32,956 nucleotides of DNA from an uncultured bacterium (GTDB taxonomy: Bacteria > Verrucomicrobiota > Kiritimatiellia > RFP12 > CAIWXQ01), in the NCBI GenBank assembly GCA_903861045.1, contig CAIOST010000319.1, forward strand, positions 1 through 32,956, in the 5' to 3' direction. Every line of letters starts with the position of its first letter. The first letter of the stretch is position 1. Below are positions 7,915 through 15,654 of the stretch, in pieces. The notes beneath the pieces are model-generated. The model saw nothing but the letters and a program-made list of their open reading frames with translations. It was not told the origin of the DNA and searched no databases. The position numbers and the translations under genes are program-made.

Positions 7915-8571
7915 TCAAATCTTTGCGGCCCGAAAGGCAAACTGCAAGTATTTCAGGTCTGCCATGGCGCCCCCGCTGATCAGCCATAAACCACCTAACA
8001 AGAGTGACTTGCCAAGGTTCTTAAGCAGGCCCTTCTGCAGGGCGCTATTGACCCCCTCGAATCGCTCAATGCGCAACCCGGCCCGCGCTAAAGCATCCCG
8101 CAGACTCCGGTCGGTAAAGAACCGCAAATGGGTGCGATCGAGGATGCCCGCATCCACATACTGCCATTGGCGGCGAAACAACAGGGCCCCCAAGTTTTTG
8201 TAATAGCGCATGTTCGGCACGGAACCGACCAGATGGCCGCCCGGGGCAAGCTTACGAGTAAGCGACAATAGAAAACCGTCATGGTCAGGGACATGCTCGA
8301 TCACGTCATTACAGACAATCAGATCGAAGTAGCCGTCCGGCAATTCCGCGGCGACCGCCTCATAAAAACCCTGCAGCACCCGGTGGAACCGTGCGGCGGC
8401 TAGCTGCGCGGCTACCGCATCTGGCTCCACGCCCCATATTTCAGCCGCATGCAATTGTGCCCCAAAGTGGCCCGCGCCGCACCCCACCTCCAACACCCGC
8501 CCGTACGAAGCAGGCAGGAAAGGCATGATCTCGGCGCGCCCATGCCGGTAATACTTGTCGAACTCCTTCAC
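7915..8571 (-). CDS. Class I SAM-dependent methyltransferase
   Basis: The 218-residue protein carries motif I as VLEVGCGAGHFG (26-37), the acidic end of strand 2 in WGVEPDA, and FDLIVCNDVIEHVPDHDGF followed by LAPGGHLVGSVPN. This is the small-molecule methyltransferase layout common in glycan clusters. GTG at 8571 was chosen because it overlaps the stop of the CgeB-like gene by four bases (GTGA) and follows GGGGAGGGG. The longer frame back to 8640 would run well into that gene. The substrate is probably a sugar of the local polysaccharide; that is inference from context. Confidence 0.85.
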   Translation of the reverse strand: MKEFDKYYRHGRAEIMPFLPASYGRVLEVGCGAGHFGAQLHAAEIWGVEPDAVAAQLAAARFHRVLQGFYEAVAAELPDGYFDLIVCNDVIEHVPDHDGFLLSLTRKLAPGGHLVGSVPNMRYYKNLGALLFRRQWQYVDAGILDRTHLRFFTDRSLRDALARAGLRIERFEGVNSALQKGLLKNLGKSLLLGGLWLISGGAMADLKYLQFAFRAAKI

Positions 8572-9527
8572 CGCGGCCCCTCCCCTTTGATATGTAAATC
8601 CTGCAGAACGTGCTGTGCGCGATGCTGGAAGGTATGACACGCCCGTACTCGACGCTGTCCGGCCTCGGCCACGCGGCGCGCGAACGAGGCATCGCCCAGC
8701 ACCCGATCATAAGCCACCTCGAATTCCGCGGCATCCCGGAACACGATAATTTCCCGGCCGGGATCAAAATGCAACTCGAGATCCGCAATATAGTCGTGCA
8801 GCAGTACGGCCCCGGCCAGACAGGGGTCAAAACTGCGCTGGTTGAGACCGTTGACCACGTGGGCCTCGTTCTTGAGATTCAACACCATGGCCGAGCGCTC
8901 ATACAGTTCGAAGACCCTCCTCAGCGGCAGCGCGTGCGGATAATATTGATGCATCGACGGCGTGCGCGCCTGCGCCCTCCAACCAGGCCCAAATACTTTA
9001 ACCGGCCGGTTGATTTCACCGAGGAAGCGACTGCGATTATCAGTCCTGGAAGCGATGAACAAGCAATCGCTGGTCCGCGCGCCCGGGGCGCGGGCGATCA
9101 GGGCTGGATCCGTGGCCAGGGGCAGGTAAGCTCCCTGGTCCAGCGCCATATGCGACAGCAGGTAGGTATCAGAAACATACAAGCGGTCGAAGGGACTGAT
9201 CTTGGCCGCACTCTCCTCATTATGGGTAAAAACATCGCCAATCCAGCCAGCCAGCACCCCTCCCTGCCGCCGACGGTAGTCACCCATAACGGCTATCGTT
9301 GCCAAGGGCAGGAACATCGGCGCGACGACAAAAATCATCGCCGGCTTCGACCGGCGCAGACAGGCCGCGAGTCTTCCGGCGGAGAAAGTCGTGGTGATGT
9401 GCTTGTCGCACCACCGGTATTTCTTAAGGTCAAAGACCGAAACATCGTGACCCAATTGGGCAAAGGCGTTAGCCATGCACTCGGTCAGCATGCTGTAATC
9501 GCAGCGGGCAACAAAAAGCACTTTCAT
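8568..9527 (-). CDS. CgeB-like glycosyltransferase
   Basis: The 319 residues resemble the CgeB/glycosyltransferase family 1 branch. The N-terminus is MKVLFVARCDYSMLTECMANAFAQLGHDVSVFD. The C-terminal half has a YYPHALPLRRVFELYERSAMVLNLKNE block and a LNQRSFDPCLAGAVLLHDYIADLELHFDPGREIIVF block, the nucleotide-sugar binding region of that family. Translation probably starts at the ATG at 9527; the frame runs 39 codons upstream without family similarity. It is translationally coupled to the methyltransferase by a GTGA overlap. Confidence 0.8.
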   Translation of the reverse strand: MKVLFVARCDYSMLTECMANAFAQLGHDVSVFDLKKYRWCDKHITTTFSAGRLAACLRRSKPAMIFVVAPMFLPLATIAVMGDYRRRQGGVLAGWIGDVFTHNEESAAKISPFDRLYVSDTYLLSHMALDQGAYLPLATDPALIARAPGARTSDCLFIASRTDNRSRFLGEINRPVKVFGPGWRAQARTPSMHQYYPHALPLRRVFELYERSAMVLNLKNEAHVVNGLNQRSFDPCLAGAVLLHDYIADLELHFDPGREIIVFRDAAEFEVAYDRVLGDASFARRVAEAGQRRVRACHTFQHRAQHVLQDLHIKGEGPR

Positions 9528-9713
9528 CGGAAAACCTAAAAGGCACCATTTCCCAGCCACGAGCCGCCCTCGACTTACACCCGCACCGGCCCATGAACGC
9601 GGTCCGGGGGGGCGTGCGGGGCTCACCCATCGTGGGCCAGCCATGCGGATCTGCCAAGCGGTAACACCGGCCCTGTTTGCTACCCTGTGTGCGAGGCCGC
9701 TATCACACGGCAG

Positions 9714-9754
9714 GTGGCGATACTGTAGCCGAAGTGCCTTCGGAATGCCACTAC
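9714..9754. repeat. REP-like nested hairpin in a 312-bp gap
   Basis: The region 9528-9839 has no convincing gene. It contains GTAG followed by a hairpin (CCGAAG, loop TGC, CTTCGG at 9729-9743), enclosed by an outer pair GTGGC (9714-9718) and GCCAC (9747-9751), and ending in CTAC. A GTAG or GTGG tetranucleotide next to a short palindrome is the signature of REP sequences mobilised by RAYT transposases. No RAYT gene is in the window, and a single copy is weak evidence. Confidence 0.4.
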
Positions 9755-9839
9755 GTTCGGCCTTGCGCGGAGGCGCGATCCCGAATGGAGTTGCGCGCTA
9801 GCTGGCCAGGCATCAGGCTTACCGGCGGCCATCTTTTGC

Positions 9840-10856
9840 CTAGGCCACAATCACCAGCAACCGGCAAACCAGATAATACTTGCGCCGGGCGGCCCATAGC
9901 GTCAGCCGCGCCAGCGCCCCTAGATCAGACGGCACGACGATGCCATCCCTGACATAGTCCCGCAGGATTTCCGAAGCGCGGAAAAACAAGGCGACGCGCA
10001 GCTTAGCGTCGGCACATTTTCGTAACGATTTGCGCAGGATCATCCGGAAGGCATCCCGCGCCAGATCTTGCATAAACTCCGCCCGATACCCGGCCGGCAA
10101 GCGCTGCCCCTGCACAAAATACTCATAACTCAGGCGGACACGATTGGCCGTGATACGCTGATATTTTGCCACGTCCAGGCTGCCCGTCTGGCTAGTCGGA
10201 TTTACCCGGTAGAAATAGAGCGGCAGTGGCACGATACATTTGGATTTGAGGATCAAGCAGGACTGGAGCGCATAGAAGTAGTCCTCTTCAAAAGCCAACT
10301 CCTCCGAGAAGCGCAGGGCGCCAAGCCGCTGCGTCCGATACAACTTGTTGCATTTATTGATCCAAAAACGCGGCGCGGCCGTACGCCGGAGCAGGTAACG
10401 ATCCATGTCCAGAATCATCTCGCCGGCGCAGCCCGCCACATCGGCATATCTGGCATGAAAGGATGCGGGGGGCTCCGCGCGGCAGCGTACGATCGCGCAT
10501 TCCACCACATCGGCCCGGGTCTTTACGATCTGCGCATGCAGGATCTCCAGAGCCTGAGGATGAATATAGTCATCGGCATCCAGAAAAAAGAAATATTCGC
10601 TCTCCTCCGCCATGGCGTCTAACAGCGCGTTTAACGTCCGTGTGACGCCTTGGTTGGCTTGCGAGAAGAATCGGATCCGGGGGTCTTTTTGCGCGTACCC
10701 GGCCAGCAGGGCGGCGGTGGCGTCCTGCGAGCCGTCGTCCAGACAGAGACACTGCCACCGCGTATGCGTTTGGTTGATCAGCGAATCCAGACACGCCCCG
10801 ATGTACGTTGCCACATTGTAAGCCGGAATCAGTACCGTGATCGAGTCTTCTCTCAT
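9840..10856 (-). CDS. GT2-family glycosyltransferase
   Basis: The 338 residues begin with the GT-A signature SITVLIPAYNVATYIGACLDSL, then CLDDGSQDAT (DDGS at 40-43) and YFFFLDADDYIHP (DADD at 93-96, binding the metal and UDP-sugar). A C-terminal helical region of basic character follows. The ATG at 10856 is preceded by GGAG; the upstream extension is not family-like. The gene is the last of the minus-strand glycan set, 29 bp after the kinase-like gene. It probably adds one sugar to a surface glycan at the inner face of the cytoplasmic membrane. Confidence 0.88.
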   Translation of the reverse strand: MREDSITVLIPAYNVATYIGACLDSLINQTHTRWQCLCLDDGSQDATAALLAGYAQKDPRIRFFSQANQGVTRTLNALLDAMAEESEYFFFLDADDYIHPQALEILHAQIVKTRADVVECAIVRCRAEPPASFHARYADVAGCAGEMILDMDRYLLRRTAAPRFWINKCNKLYRTQRLGALRFSEELAFEEDYFYALQSCLILKSKCIVPLPLYFYRVNPTSQTGSLDVAKYQRITANRVRLSYEYFVQGQRLPAGYRAEFMQDLARDAFRMILRKSLRKCADAKLRVALFFRASEILRDYVRDGIVVPSDLGALARLTLWAARRKYYLVCRLLVIVA

Positions 10857-10885
10857 GGGATCTCCGCGAAATCGGACTGGCGCCG

Positions 10886-11695
10886 CTAGCGCACGCCGAG
10901 AAGTGCTTCCATCGCCTGTCGGCTCCGTGCCTCGCGGGCGATATGGGGAAAATGCGCGCACAGTGGCCGGTCGCTGCCTCCGGCCAGTGTCGCGGGGACT
11001 TCGTGCTGCAGCAGGGTGACGAAACGCGTGAAATCCTTTTGCAACTCGCGCCCGCCGCGACGGGGACGCAGAAAATCGTTGATCACCCGCAAATAATCAC
11101 AGCGGCACGCATCCGCAAAGGAAAGCCCCGCGACGGGCGCATACTCAAAATCAATCAGCATCATCTGATCGGACTGCGGGTCAACCAGAATGTTGCCCAG
11201 GTTCAGGTCCATGTGAACAATCTGCATCGCATGCATCGCACGCACCAGGGCGCAGACCCGGGGCAGCAGTTGCCAGACTTGCGCGCCATCCGCCTTGAGG
11301 CAAGCAGCCACACGCGCAAAGGGGTGATAGGAGCAGACGATCGCTGCCTCCGTGCGCCACAGCGGCTTGGGCGAAAGATTTTGGGTGGACAGCGCCGCAT
11401 AAGCCGACCATTCATGCGCCAAGCGCTCATCCGCCGTCAGAGCCCGCCGCAGCCCCTCCGTCACCACCGGCGTCGGCTCGCCGGCTTGCTGATTCTTGAC
11501 GCGCATCATGGCCATGCGTCGACCACCCTTTTCTACATAAAACAAGCGGTCATATCCCCCCTTCCCGCTGGCAGGCACGACCTCGCACCGGTACGCCAGC
11601 GCCTGGCTCAGCTCCTCTTGGAGTCTGACACGGAGAGGCTCAAAGGCCCGACGCAGCCGTCGTTCTCGCCAGAGACGTATGAGGGAGAATCTCAT
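10886..11695 (-). CDS. LPS-core-type sugar kinase (protein-kinase fold)
   Basis: The 269-residue protein has the reduced protein-kinase fold seen in WaaP/Kdo kinases and related enzymes. A candidate ATP-binding lysine lies in AMMRVKN (about 67). The catalytic loop is IVHMDLNLGNILVD (HMDLNLGN at 161-168), and the metal-binding motif is LIDFEYA (DFE at 182-184). The N-terminus is very basic. ATG at 11695 overlaps the upstream stop as ATGA; an ATG at 11710 is an alternative. Expected role: phosphorylating a lipid A-core or capsule sugar in the cytoplasm. The precise acceptor is unknown. Confidence 0.8.
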   Translation of the reverse strand: MRFSLIRLWRERRLRRAFEPLRVRLQEELSQALAYRCEVVPASGKGGYDRLFYVEKGGRRMAMMRVKNQQAGEPTPVVTEGLRRALTADERLAHEWSAYAALSTQNLSPKPLWRTEAAIVCSYHPFARVAACLKADGAQVWQLLPRVCALVRAMHAMQIVHMDLNLGNILVDPQSDQMMLIDFEYAPVAGLSFADACRCDYLRVINDFLRPRRGGRELQKDFTRFVTLLQHEVPATLAGGSDRPLCAHFPHIAREARSRQAMEALLGVR

Positions 11696-12957
11696 CGGGA
11701 CTTCACGCATCTCGTCAGGATCGCCGCCAGCGCATCCAGTGATTGTTCCAACGCCCCATCATTGTTAAAAAGCAGATAGTCAGTCGGGCGGCGTCGCGTA
11801 AAATGGTGGAACATGGCCTGGTCATACTGCGCCACACCTGTCCGCGTCATCTCCTGTTTCCGCTGCGCCAAGCGCTCATACGAAACCACGAGATGAATGG
11901 TCGGGATCCGGCACCCCCATACCGCCGTCAGCCACTCCTTGCGACCAAAGGTGGGGCGATCGCGCTTCCGGTTGCACATCAGGAAATCAACCAGCGAACG
12001 ATCCATCAGCACGATTTTTGGGGCGGAGGCCAGCCATAGGCCCACCCGGAGTCTGGCACAGGCCAGCGCGTAGACCAGCGGCGCCAGCGTCTCGTCAAAT
12101 TTTTCGCGCGACTGGAACAGCAACGGCCGCAGCACGATCACCAGCAGCTTAAAGAAAAGATTCTTGCGATACAGATGTTTGCCTGTGACCAGCTTAGCGA
12201 TGGTGTCGGGCAGGCGCTTCGCCAACTCCTTGCCGAGCGTCGTCTTGCCACAGCCATCCCCGCCCATCAGGGCCAGCCATTTGATGGTGCGCGGTGGCGC
12301 CAGCCTGGCCGCCTTAACCTTGGCCAACAACCCGCGCCGCGACGGCCGCCATAGCTCCGGCGCGTCACGGAGTGTACCATCGGCCCAGCGCAGGCATTCC
12401 TGCGTGATGGTGGATTGTGCTAACACGGCTGCCAGCACCTGCCCCAGTGGTGGTTGCGTGCCCTGGCGCTGATAGCCTTCCATCCGTGCGCGCATGCCCG
12501 GCGTAAAGGCACCGAGTCGCCGCTTGGCAACGATGTGTTGCACGTAGATGCTGACTTCCAACGCCAGCGGCAATCGAAAAATGGCGCGACTCTGTGGCTG
12601 CGCCACGCGCAGACGGGCCTCGGGCAGCAGCATCGCCGTTCTATGAAACAACTGCCGCATCTCCACCCACAAGTCAAAATCCACCTGGTGCTTGCCATCG
12701 CACGAGATCAGCACCAACTTGTATTTGGCGCCCTCTGCCACTGCGAAGCGTGCGTGACAATCCCCTTGGCGCACCCAGGTATAGACCGCATCAAACAAGG
12801 CCAAGACGGACGCGCGCGTCCCCAGCAGATCCACATCGCCCCCATCGATGTCCTGAGGGGAAAGCGGCGCGCCCCTCAGCTGTATAAACTGCCAGGGTCC
12901 GACACCGATCCGCTCCACGCAGGCAACCAATTTTTCATACCCACCACTCATTTTCAT
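11692..12957 (-). CDS. NTase-like domain fused to P-loop (thymidylate-kinase-like) kinase
   Basis: This 421-residue protein seems to join two catalytic folds. Residues about 10-130 look like a minimal nucleotidyltransferase: LRG, then GGDVDLL (39-45) and HQVDFDLW (92-97) provide the hDhD and third acidic positions. Residues about 225-421 are a P-loop kinase: Walker A MGGDGCGKTT (231-240), then IVLMDRSLVDFL with the DRS typical of thymidylate kinases (319-321), and a basic LID-like stretch RLAQRKQEMTRTG. The ATG at 12957 overlaps the preceding stop as ATGA. Its setting between a glycosyltransferase and a sugar kinase suggests glycan phosphorylation or activation rather than dTMP synthesis. Domain names are by motif only. 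Confidence 0.75.
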   Translation of the reverse strand: MKMSGGYEKLVACVERIGVGPWQFIQLRGAPLSPQDIDGGDVDLLGTRASVLALFDAVYTWVRQGDCHARFAVAEGAKYKLVLISCDGKHQVDFDLWVEMRQLFHRTAMLLPEARLRVAQPQSRAIFRLPLALEVSIYVQHIVAKRRLGAFTPGMRARMEGYQRQGTQPPLGQVLAAVLAQSTITQECLRWADGTLRDAPELWRPSRRGLLAKVKAARLAPPRTIKWLALMGGDGCGKTTLGKELAKRLPDTIAKLVTGKHLYRKNLFFKLLVIVLRPLLFQSREKFDETLAPLVYALACARLRVGLWLASAPKIVLMDRSLVDFLMCNRKRDRPTFGRKEWLTAVWGCRIPTIHLVVSYERLAQRKQEMTRTGVAQYDQAMFHHFTRRRPTDYLLFNNDGALEQSLDALAAILTRCVKSR

Positions 12958-13742
12958 TTCCAATAATCCAGAATCCATGGGCAAGGCCGGATGGTTTTGT
13001 ACATCCGCTTCCAGCCATGCGCACGTTTCTTGCTGGTCCTATCATTGGTCCACGTGCCAGCCACGGCTTCGCTCAGGCCCGGATACCCATGAAAGGCAAT
13101 CATCTTCAGGCCCACCACGCGTGGCAAGCGCGCCGCCAGAAACGGCCGCAAGATGCCGAGCGGGAGACAGTGGAGTTTAAAACTCTTGAACCAGTTGTCC
13201 GGCCAGAAGTTCAGCGCGCCAAAATGCTTGATCACCTGCGCGGAAAGATATTCTTGCGAGGCTGTGCCGTATTGCGCCAACACCTGTGCCGGATTCTGCT
13301 CAAAATAGGATTTTACAAAGCCCAGCGTCCCGACCACCCAGGAATAACAACTGGCCTGGCCGACATGCTGTCCGCGCGTATTCCAATCCTTGATGATATA
13401 AAAGCGCTCCGCTTGGGGATAGGCAAAGAATTCGTCCAGATTGCCTACAATCAACGAGTCCAGATCAAAAAAGAACACCCGCTCGCCAGCCAGCCCACCC
13501 AGCGCATCGTCACACAAGCCCGCCTCCTTCTTATAGGCGTACTTGTTCAGCGACTCCGGCACCTGCATCGGAGGCAACGCATGCCGGCGAACCTCGGCCT
13601 GCAACCCCTCGGTTTCATTGGAAAAACAGTGAAACACGATGGGCCGTGACGTGTTGCGCTGGATCATCGAAAAAAGGTTGTTCACATCTTTTGCGCTATA
13701 GTATGTGCCCCACTTGATGCAGATGACATGATAGGGGCCCAT
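12954..13742 (-). CDS. Glycosyltransferase, GT-A fold, DxD type
   Basis: The 262 residues open with MGPYHVICIKWGTYYSAKDVNNLF and include GERVFFFDLDSLIVGNLDEFF, where DLDS (93-96) is the metal-binding DxD of GT8-like and related GT-A enzymes. Downstream are WVVGTLGFVKSYFE and MIAFHGYPGLSEAVAG, similar to acceptor-side and closing motifs in this group. The frame extends 87 codons upstream but that part is not protein-like; the ATG at 13742 was chosen on similarity. It is the first gene of the minus-strand set, coupled to the next by ATGA. The specific family number is uncertain. Confidence 0.78.
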   Translation of the reverse strand: MGPYHVICIKWGTYYSAKDVNNLFSMIQRNTSRPIVFHCFSNETEGLQAEVRRHALPPMQVPESLNKYAYKKEAGLCDDALGGLAGERVFFFDLDSLIVGNLDEFFAYPQAERFYIIKDWNTRGQHVGQASCYSWVVGTLGFVKSYFEQNPAQVLAQYGTASQEYLSAQVIKHFGALNFWPDNWFKSFKLHCLPLGILRPFLAARLPRVVGLKMIAFHGYPGLSEAVAGTWTNDRTSKKRAHGWKRMYKTIRPCPWILDYWK

Positions 13743-14132
13743 GGTCTGCGAGCGCTGGCTGTCGGAGCACGGCGCAGGACCATCGGCACCGTCGTCCTGC
13801 CGGCCCGCGCTGCGAGAATACATCGAATGCATGGGGCGAAGTTTGCCAGAAAACGGGGGGGATGTCCACCGTCCCGCGCGCCGCCCGGCGGTGCCCGGTC
13901 GCACAACCATGGCTCCTCGGCGGGGCTCTGGGATTGTGCCCTGCGCCCACCGCCTTGGCAAGATTTTGGGTTGGGCTGGACATCTCCCACCGGCCCATGG
14001 CATTATTTTGCCCTTGCACGTGTCATTTTATACGCAGCTACAGCGCGGCGGCCTCTCTTCCCGAGGCGACACCGCACCGACAACCGCGGACGCGTCCCAG
14101 GCCGCCGATACAAGCCCCCCCACCCCAAGGCC
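13743..14132. other. Divergent intergenic region, no gene seen
   Basis: This 390-bp stretch separates the minus-strand glycan operon from the YrbL-like genes and must hold promoters for both. TTGCAC at 14014-14019 is the best -35-like word on the plus strand, but no good -10 lies at the right distance. Short frames in it look like GC-rich artefacts. Confidence 0.4.
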
Positions 14133-14816
14133 GTGAACAACACACCAGACAACCTGCTGATTACACTGCGCGATTGCGTTCCCTTCGCCCGCGGCGGCAA
14201 GCGTGCCTGTTATGTCCACCCGGACCAACCCGACCGCTGCATCAAGCTACCCTTACCCGATCAACAGCCCGCCGACCTCTATCGCCGCGCCCCCTGGCAC
14301 CGGCGCCTGCGCAAGTCGATCCTCGATTTCGACGAGAACCACCGTGAGTGGCAGGCCATCCACTGGCTCGAATGCCAGCGGGACGACACCGTCTGGCAGC
14401 ACGTGCCGTGCTGCCACGGCTGGACCGATACCGACCTCGGCCGCGGCTTGGTCGTCCACCTCTGCCGGGAACCCGGGGGGGGGATTTCGCCCAACCTGAT
14501 CGATTACCTCCGCAGCCACGGTGGCACACCCGCGGTACGCACCGCCATTGATCACTTCGCCGCCTTCTGGACCGTCCGCCGCATCCCCGCCCACGACTTC
14601 ATGATCAACAATCTGGTCTGCCAGACCCGGGCGGACGGCACCCTGCATATCTGGATGATCGACGGCCTCGGCTGCCGCACCTTCCTTCCCGTGGCCCAGT
14701 GGTTCACCTTCGCCGGCCGCCGCGATGCCCGTCGTCGCATTCAGTGCTTGCACCAACGATTCGACCGCACTCTCGTGCGCCTAGGTTCAGCCCGCCCAAC
14801 CGAACCCCGGTTATAA
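14133..14816 (+). CDS. YrbL-family (PhoP-network) kinase-fold protein
   Basis: The 227-residue protein matches the YrbL family, small proteins with a degenerate protein-kinase fold. Visible features are the N-terminal FARGGKRACYVHPDQPDRCIKLP with the lysine of the nucleotide pocket (about 38), the catalytic-loop-like IPAHDFMINNLV (HDFMINN at 154-160), and MIDGLGCRTFLP (D177) as the metal-binding acid. GTG at 14133 follows AAGG and gives the family N-terminus; the frame extends far upstream without similarity. It is followed 24 bp later by a second YrbL-like gene. Role inferred from context: phosphorylation or regulation in surface-glycan synthesis. Confidence 0.78.
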   Translation: MNNTPDNLLITLRDCVPFARGGKRACYVHPDQPDRCIKLPLPDQQPADLYRRAPWHRRLRKSILDFDENHREWQAIHWLECQRDDTVWQHVPCCHGWTDTDLGRGLVVHLCREPGGGISPNLIDYLRSHGGTPAVRTAIDHFAAFWTVRRIPAHDFMINNLVCQTRADGTLHIWMIDGLGCRTFLPVAQWFTFAGRRDARRRIQCLHQRFDRTLVRLGSARPTEPRL

Positions 14817-14840
14817 AAATATGTCACAAGGACACCCGGT

Positions 14841-15587
14841 ATGAGTTGGCGTTTGTTTTTTAAAGATCGGAAGATCTTTACGGGGGATTTAACTGCCTAT
14901 GAATTAATAGGCGAGGGTACCATCCGTCGCTGCTACCGTGTGCCAGACCAGCCACACTGTTTAAAGTTCTATGCCAGCTGCTGCGGCCACGACCCGTCGC
15001 ATCCGCGCTCATTGAAAACGCGCCTGCGGTTGCGGCTGACCAAACATTCATTTTGGGCCAACATCAATATGCAGGAATGGCGCTATTACGAACGATTAAA
15101 GAAACGACTGCCTGTGGCCTTAATGTCCGCCTTTCCAGAGCATATGGAACCGCTCTATTCACCCCGCTATGGCTGGGGTTTATGCGAGACGCTATTATTA
15201 AATGATGATGGCAGCTATGCCAGGCTCGCCGCTGAGGAAATAGCGCGCCTGGCCGGATCTCCGGAGGCCGAAAAGGTGTATCGGGCTGTCCATGACCTCT
15301 TTGATCAGGCCGTCCAACATGCCGTGGCGCTTTATGATCCGCGAAACACGCTCGTGCAGTGGGTGACCCCTTCCCAATGTCGGATACGCGTGGTTGACTT
15401 CGAGCCGAAAGCCAAAGCCGCGGTTCCTGGATTAACGTATTGCAAGGCGTTCGTGCGCTATCGTGTGCATGGCAGATCCCGGCAGTACTTGAAACGATTG
15501 CAAGAAATATTGGTCATGCGCTCCGCCACGCCATGGACCTCTTCGCCGCCTGCTGGACCGTCCGCCCCCTTACCAACGGACCGATGA
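14841..15587 (+). CDS. Second YrbL-like kinase-fold protein, odd C-terminus
   Basis: The 248 residues include YELIGEGTIRRCYRVPDQPHCLKFY (glycine-rich loop and lysine, about 21-44), VALYDPRNTLVQW (catalytic-loop-like, 162-174) and IRVVDFEPK (DFE 186-188). AAGGA precedes the ATG. The gene is visibly more AT-rich than its neighbours and has a perfect 8-bp palindrome at 14861-14880, which suggests a separate origin. Residues from about 230 on (SATPWTSSPPAGP) do not look like the family. They are encoded by DNA that, in another frame, resembles part of the preceding gene, so the native end was probably earlier and the reading frame runs into a remnant. Confidence 0.75.
   Translation: MSWRLFFKDRKIFTGDLTAYELIGEGTIRRCYRVPDQPHCLKFYASCCGHDPSHPRSLKTRLRLRLTKHSFWANINMQEWRYYERLKKRLPVALMSAFPEHMEPLYSPRYGWGLCETLLLNDDGSYARLAAEEIARLAGSPEAEKVYRAVHDLFDQAVQHAVALYDPRNTLVQWVTPSQCRIRVVDFEPKAKAAVPGLTYCKAFVRYRVHGRSRQYLKRLQEILVMRSATPWTSSPPAGPSAPLPTDR
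15530..15566 (+). pseudogene. Short remnant resembling the upstream YrbL-like gene
   Basis: This 37-bp stretch matches 14544-14580 at 33 of 37 positions. In the frame shifted relative to the overlapping gene it reads AMDLFAACWTVR, against AIDHFAAFWTVR in the first YrbL-like protein. Homology beyond the core is not evident, so this is a small fragment. Confidence 0.5.
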
Positions 15588-15654
15588 AGCTACCTTGGCT
15601 GCTCATATGGCCGACGCACCCTTCCGCCCTCAGGCCGGGGCTACTGGCTGCCGC

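Noticed and set aside
8610-9539. 309-codon plus-strand frame opposite the CgeB-like gene
   Set aside because: The minus strand has clear glycosyltransferase motifs and coupled starts; the plus-strand frame has none.
9677-9952. 91-codon plus-strand frame in the 9528-9839 gap
   Set aside because: It overlaps the 3' end of the GT2 gene, has no ribosome binding site, and spans the REP-like hairpin; composition is not protein-like.
11692-12957. True thymidylate kinase (tmk)
   Set aside because: The protein is twice the normal length, has an NTase-like N-terminus, and lies in a glycan operon; the P-loop similarity is to the superfamily only.
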